Assembly: GCA_946183765.1 (NCBI GenBank)
Contig: CAMHDC010000089.1
Location: 1-6,158, forward strand
From: an uncultured Clostridia bacterium
GTDB lineage: Bacteria > Bacillota > Clostridia > Christensenellales > CAG-138
Reading direction: 5' to 3'
DNA: 6,158 nucleotides
This document shows, in pieces, positions 4,432 to 6,158 of the stretch (position 1 is its first letter; the number at the start of each line of letters is the position of its first letter). Position numbers and translations under genes: made by a program. The notes beneath the pieces are model-generated. The model saw only the letters and a program-made list of their open reading frames with translations. It had not been told where the DNA came from and did not search any database.

Positions 4432-6158
4432 ATGACGGAAGAAGTTTTCAATCGGCTCCTCTCTCGGGTGGAGAAGCCCGCCCGGTACATCGGCGGCGAA
4501 TACAACATGCAGGTGAAGGAACAGGCGGACCTTCGCTTCGCCCTCTGTTTTCCTGACGTGTACGAGATCGGCATGTCCCATCTCGGCTCCCGCATCCTGT
4601 ACCACGTGCTCAACGCCATGGAGGGCGTCAGCTGCGAGCGCTGCTTCGCCCCCTGGACGGACATGGAGCAGGCGCTGCAGGAGGCGGGGGAGGAACTGTT
4701 CACCCTGGAGACCCGCCGCCCCCTCAAGAGCTTCCATATCGTGGGCTTTTCCCTGCTGTATGAGATGTGCTACAGCAACATCCTGACCATGCTGGCCCTC
4801 TCCCACATCCCCTTTTTGAGCAAGGACAGGGGAGAGGACATGCCTCTTATCGTGGCCGGCGGCCCCTGCGCCGTGAACCCGGAGCCCATCGCCCCCTTCT
4901 TCGACGCCGTGGTCATCGGCGACGGGGAGGAGGCGGAGCCGGAGCTGGTGAACGCCTACCGCGCCTGGCGCGCCGCGGGCGGAACGAAGCCGCAGCTTTT
5001 GGAGCGCCTCGCCGCCATCCCCGGGGTCTACGTACCCTCCTTCTACGAGGCGGAATACGACGAAGCCGGCTTCAAAGCCCTCCGTCGGCTCACCGACAAG
5101 GCCCCGGAGAAGGTCACCCGACGGATCCTCCGCAACCTGGACGCCGCGCCCTTCGTGGGGGACCAGCTGGTGCCCCATATGCAGATCGTCCACGACCGGG
5201 TGGCGTTGGAGGTCATGCGGGGCTGCACCCGGGGCTGCCGGTTCTGCCAGGCGGGGTACATCTACCGGCCTGTGCGGGAGCGGTCTGAGAAGACCCTCCT
5301 TAGACAGGCGGAGCAGCTGGTGAACTGCACCGGATACGACGAGATCAGCCTGCTGAGCCTGTCCACGGGCGATTATTCCCGGCTCCACGATCTGCTGCCC
5401 GAGATCATGGACCGGATGGAGAAGAAGCGGGTGTCCGTGGCGCTGCCCAGCCTGCGGGTCGATTCCCTTCTCAAGGACGAGCTGGACAAGATGCAGTCCA
5501 TCCGCAAGGCGGGCCTGACCTTCGCTCCCGAGGCGGGGACCCAGCGCATGCGGGACGTGATCAACAAGAACGTGACCGAGGAAGACCTGCTCAGGGCCTG
5601 CTCCGACGCCTTCGAATCCGGCTGGACCGGGGTGAAGCTCTATTTCATGATCGGGCTTCCTACGGAGACCGACGAGGACGTGCTGGGCATCGCGGAGCTG
5701 GCCAAAAAGGTGTCCCGCCTGTTCTACGCCATGCCCAAGGAGAAGCGGGGCAAGGGGCTGCGCCTGACGGTCAGCGTGTCCACCTTCGTGCCCAAGCCTC
5801 ACACCGCCTTCCAGTGGTGCGCCCAGAACGACCCGGAGGAAATCCGGCGCAAGCAGCGCCTGCTGGTGGGCGCCATGAAGGGCGTCCGGGGCGGCGAGCT
5901 CCACTATCACCCCAGCTTCCTGTCCGTGCTGGAGGCCGCCTTCTCCCGGGGGGATCGGAGATTGGGCGACGTGCTCCTGAAAGCCTATGAGAAGGGCTGC
6001 CGCTTCGACTCCTGGAGCGAGCATTTCAAGCCCGATGCCTGGAACGAGGCGTTTCGGGCGTGCGGACTCACGGTGGAGGAATACGCCCATCGAGAGCGGG
6101 CGTTGGACGAGCCCTTGCCCTGGGGCCACGTGGACGTGGTGGTGACAGAGGACTATTT
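4432..6158 (+). CDS. B12-binding-fold radical SAM protein, TIGR03960-like (3' truncated by the window)
   Basis: The frame opens at ATG 4432, five bases after AGGA (4423-4426), and stays open for 575 codons to the window edge. Residues about 35-190 resemble the cobalamin-binding-like N-terminal domain of radical SAM proteins, with VGFSLLYEMCYSN (104-116) and AGGPCAVNPEPIAPFFDAVV (142-161) followed by IGDGEE. The radical SAM core runs from about 258 to 480, with the iron-sulfur motif CTRGCRFC giving cysteines 265, 269 and 272. Further core landmarks are SLSTGDY (309-315), LPSLRVDS (338-345), FAPEAGT (364-370), GLPTETDED (408-416) and FVPKPHTAFQW (452-462). These match a family I know as TIGR03960, found in Clostridia beside the SpoIVF pair and before a DUF2344 (TIGR03936) partner, rng and rplU. 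The core should cleave S-adenosylmethionine reductively. Its substrate is unknown, with RNA or protein modification only a guess from context. Little of the protein is probably missing. Confidence 0.9.
   Translation, partial: MTEEVFNRLLSRVEKPARYIGGEYNMQVKEQADLRFALCFPDVYEIGMSHLGSRILYHVLNAMEGVSCERCFAPWTDMEQALQEAGEELFTLETRRPLKSFHIVGFSLLYEMCYSNILTMLALSHIPFLSKDRGEDMPLIVAGGPCAVNPEPIAPFFDAVVIGDGEEAEPELVNAYRAWRAAGGTKPQLLERLAAIPGVYVPSFYEAEYDEAGFKALRRLTDKAPEKVTRRILRNLDAAPFVGDQLVPHMQIVHDRVALEVMRGCTRGCRFCQAGYIYRPVRERSEKTLLRQAEQLVNCTGYDEISLLSLSTGDYSRLHDLLPEIMDRMEKKRVSVALPSLRVDSLLKDELDKMQSIRKAGLTFAPEAGTQRMRDVINKNVTEEDLLRACSDAFESGWTGVKLYFMIGLPTETDEDVLGIAELAKKVSRLFYAMPKEKRGKGLRLTVSVSTFVPKPHTAFQWCAQNDPEEIRRKQRLLVGAMKGVRGGELHYHPSFLSVLEAAFSRGDRRLGDVLLKAYEKGCRFDSWSEHFKPDAWNEAFRACGLTVEEYAHRERALDEPLPWGHVDVVVTEDY

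Noticed and set aside
4375..6129. Minus-strand open frame of 584 codons opposite the radical SAM gene
   Set aside because: The plus frame has a complete radical SAM motif and family landmarks. The minus frame is a GC-driven shadow rich in His, Gly, Ala and Pro without motifs.

Overview
This window looks like chromosomal DNA from a GC-rich Bacillota, probably a Clostridia-class anaerobe. That is an inference. It rests on strong AAGGAGG-type ribosome binding sites, sigma-A-like promoters, short GC-rich hairpin terminators, and a SpoIVFA-like / SpoIVFB-like pair followed by a B12-binding-fold radical SAM gene. I know that gene order from clostridial genomes, near the min/rod region and upstream of rplU-rpmA. 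No mobile element, tRNA, rRNA or CRISPR array is visible.

Layout, all on the + strand. (1) Bases 2-73 are the last codons of an unidentified upstream gene, closed by a terminator at 90-117. (2) A monocistronic unit follows: an extended -10 promoter (134-163), a strong ribosome binding site, and an 826-codon gene (197-2677) for a secreted protein. Its core is 16 glycine-rich repeats of 29-35 residues, probably a parallel beta-helix related to bacterial carbohydrate-binding surface proteins. A perfect 10-bp hairpin terminator (2703-2727) closes the unit. (3) A two-gene operon follows: a membrane-anchored, metal-site-lacking LytM/M23-fold protein (2784-3461) that overlaps by 4 bases a SpoIVFB-type site-2 protease (3458-4336). 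(4) A new promoter (4326-4354), embedded in the end of the protease gene, and a 5' leader hairpin (4364-4406) precede a radical SAM gene (4432 to the window end, 575 codons, truncated by the window).

How the parts fit. The SpoIVFA/SpoIVFB-like pair is expected to act as regulator and intramembrane protease; in Bacillus this pair controls processing of pro-sigma-K in the mother cell. The radical SAM gene is a conserved neighbour of unknown reaction. The repeat protein has no visible functional link to either and is isolated by terminators on both sides, so it looks like a lineage-specific insertion into a conserved locus. The most interesting material is its architecture: a higher-order repeat of about 152 residues, periodic long loops, and a C-terminal domain I do not recognise. 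I do not see convincing evidence of a wholly new multi-gene system.
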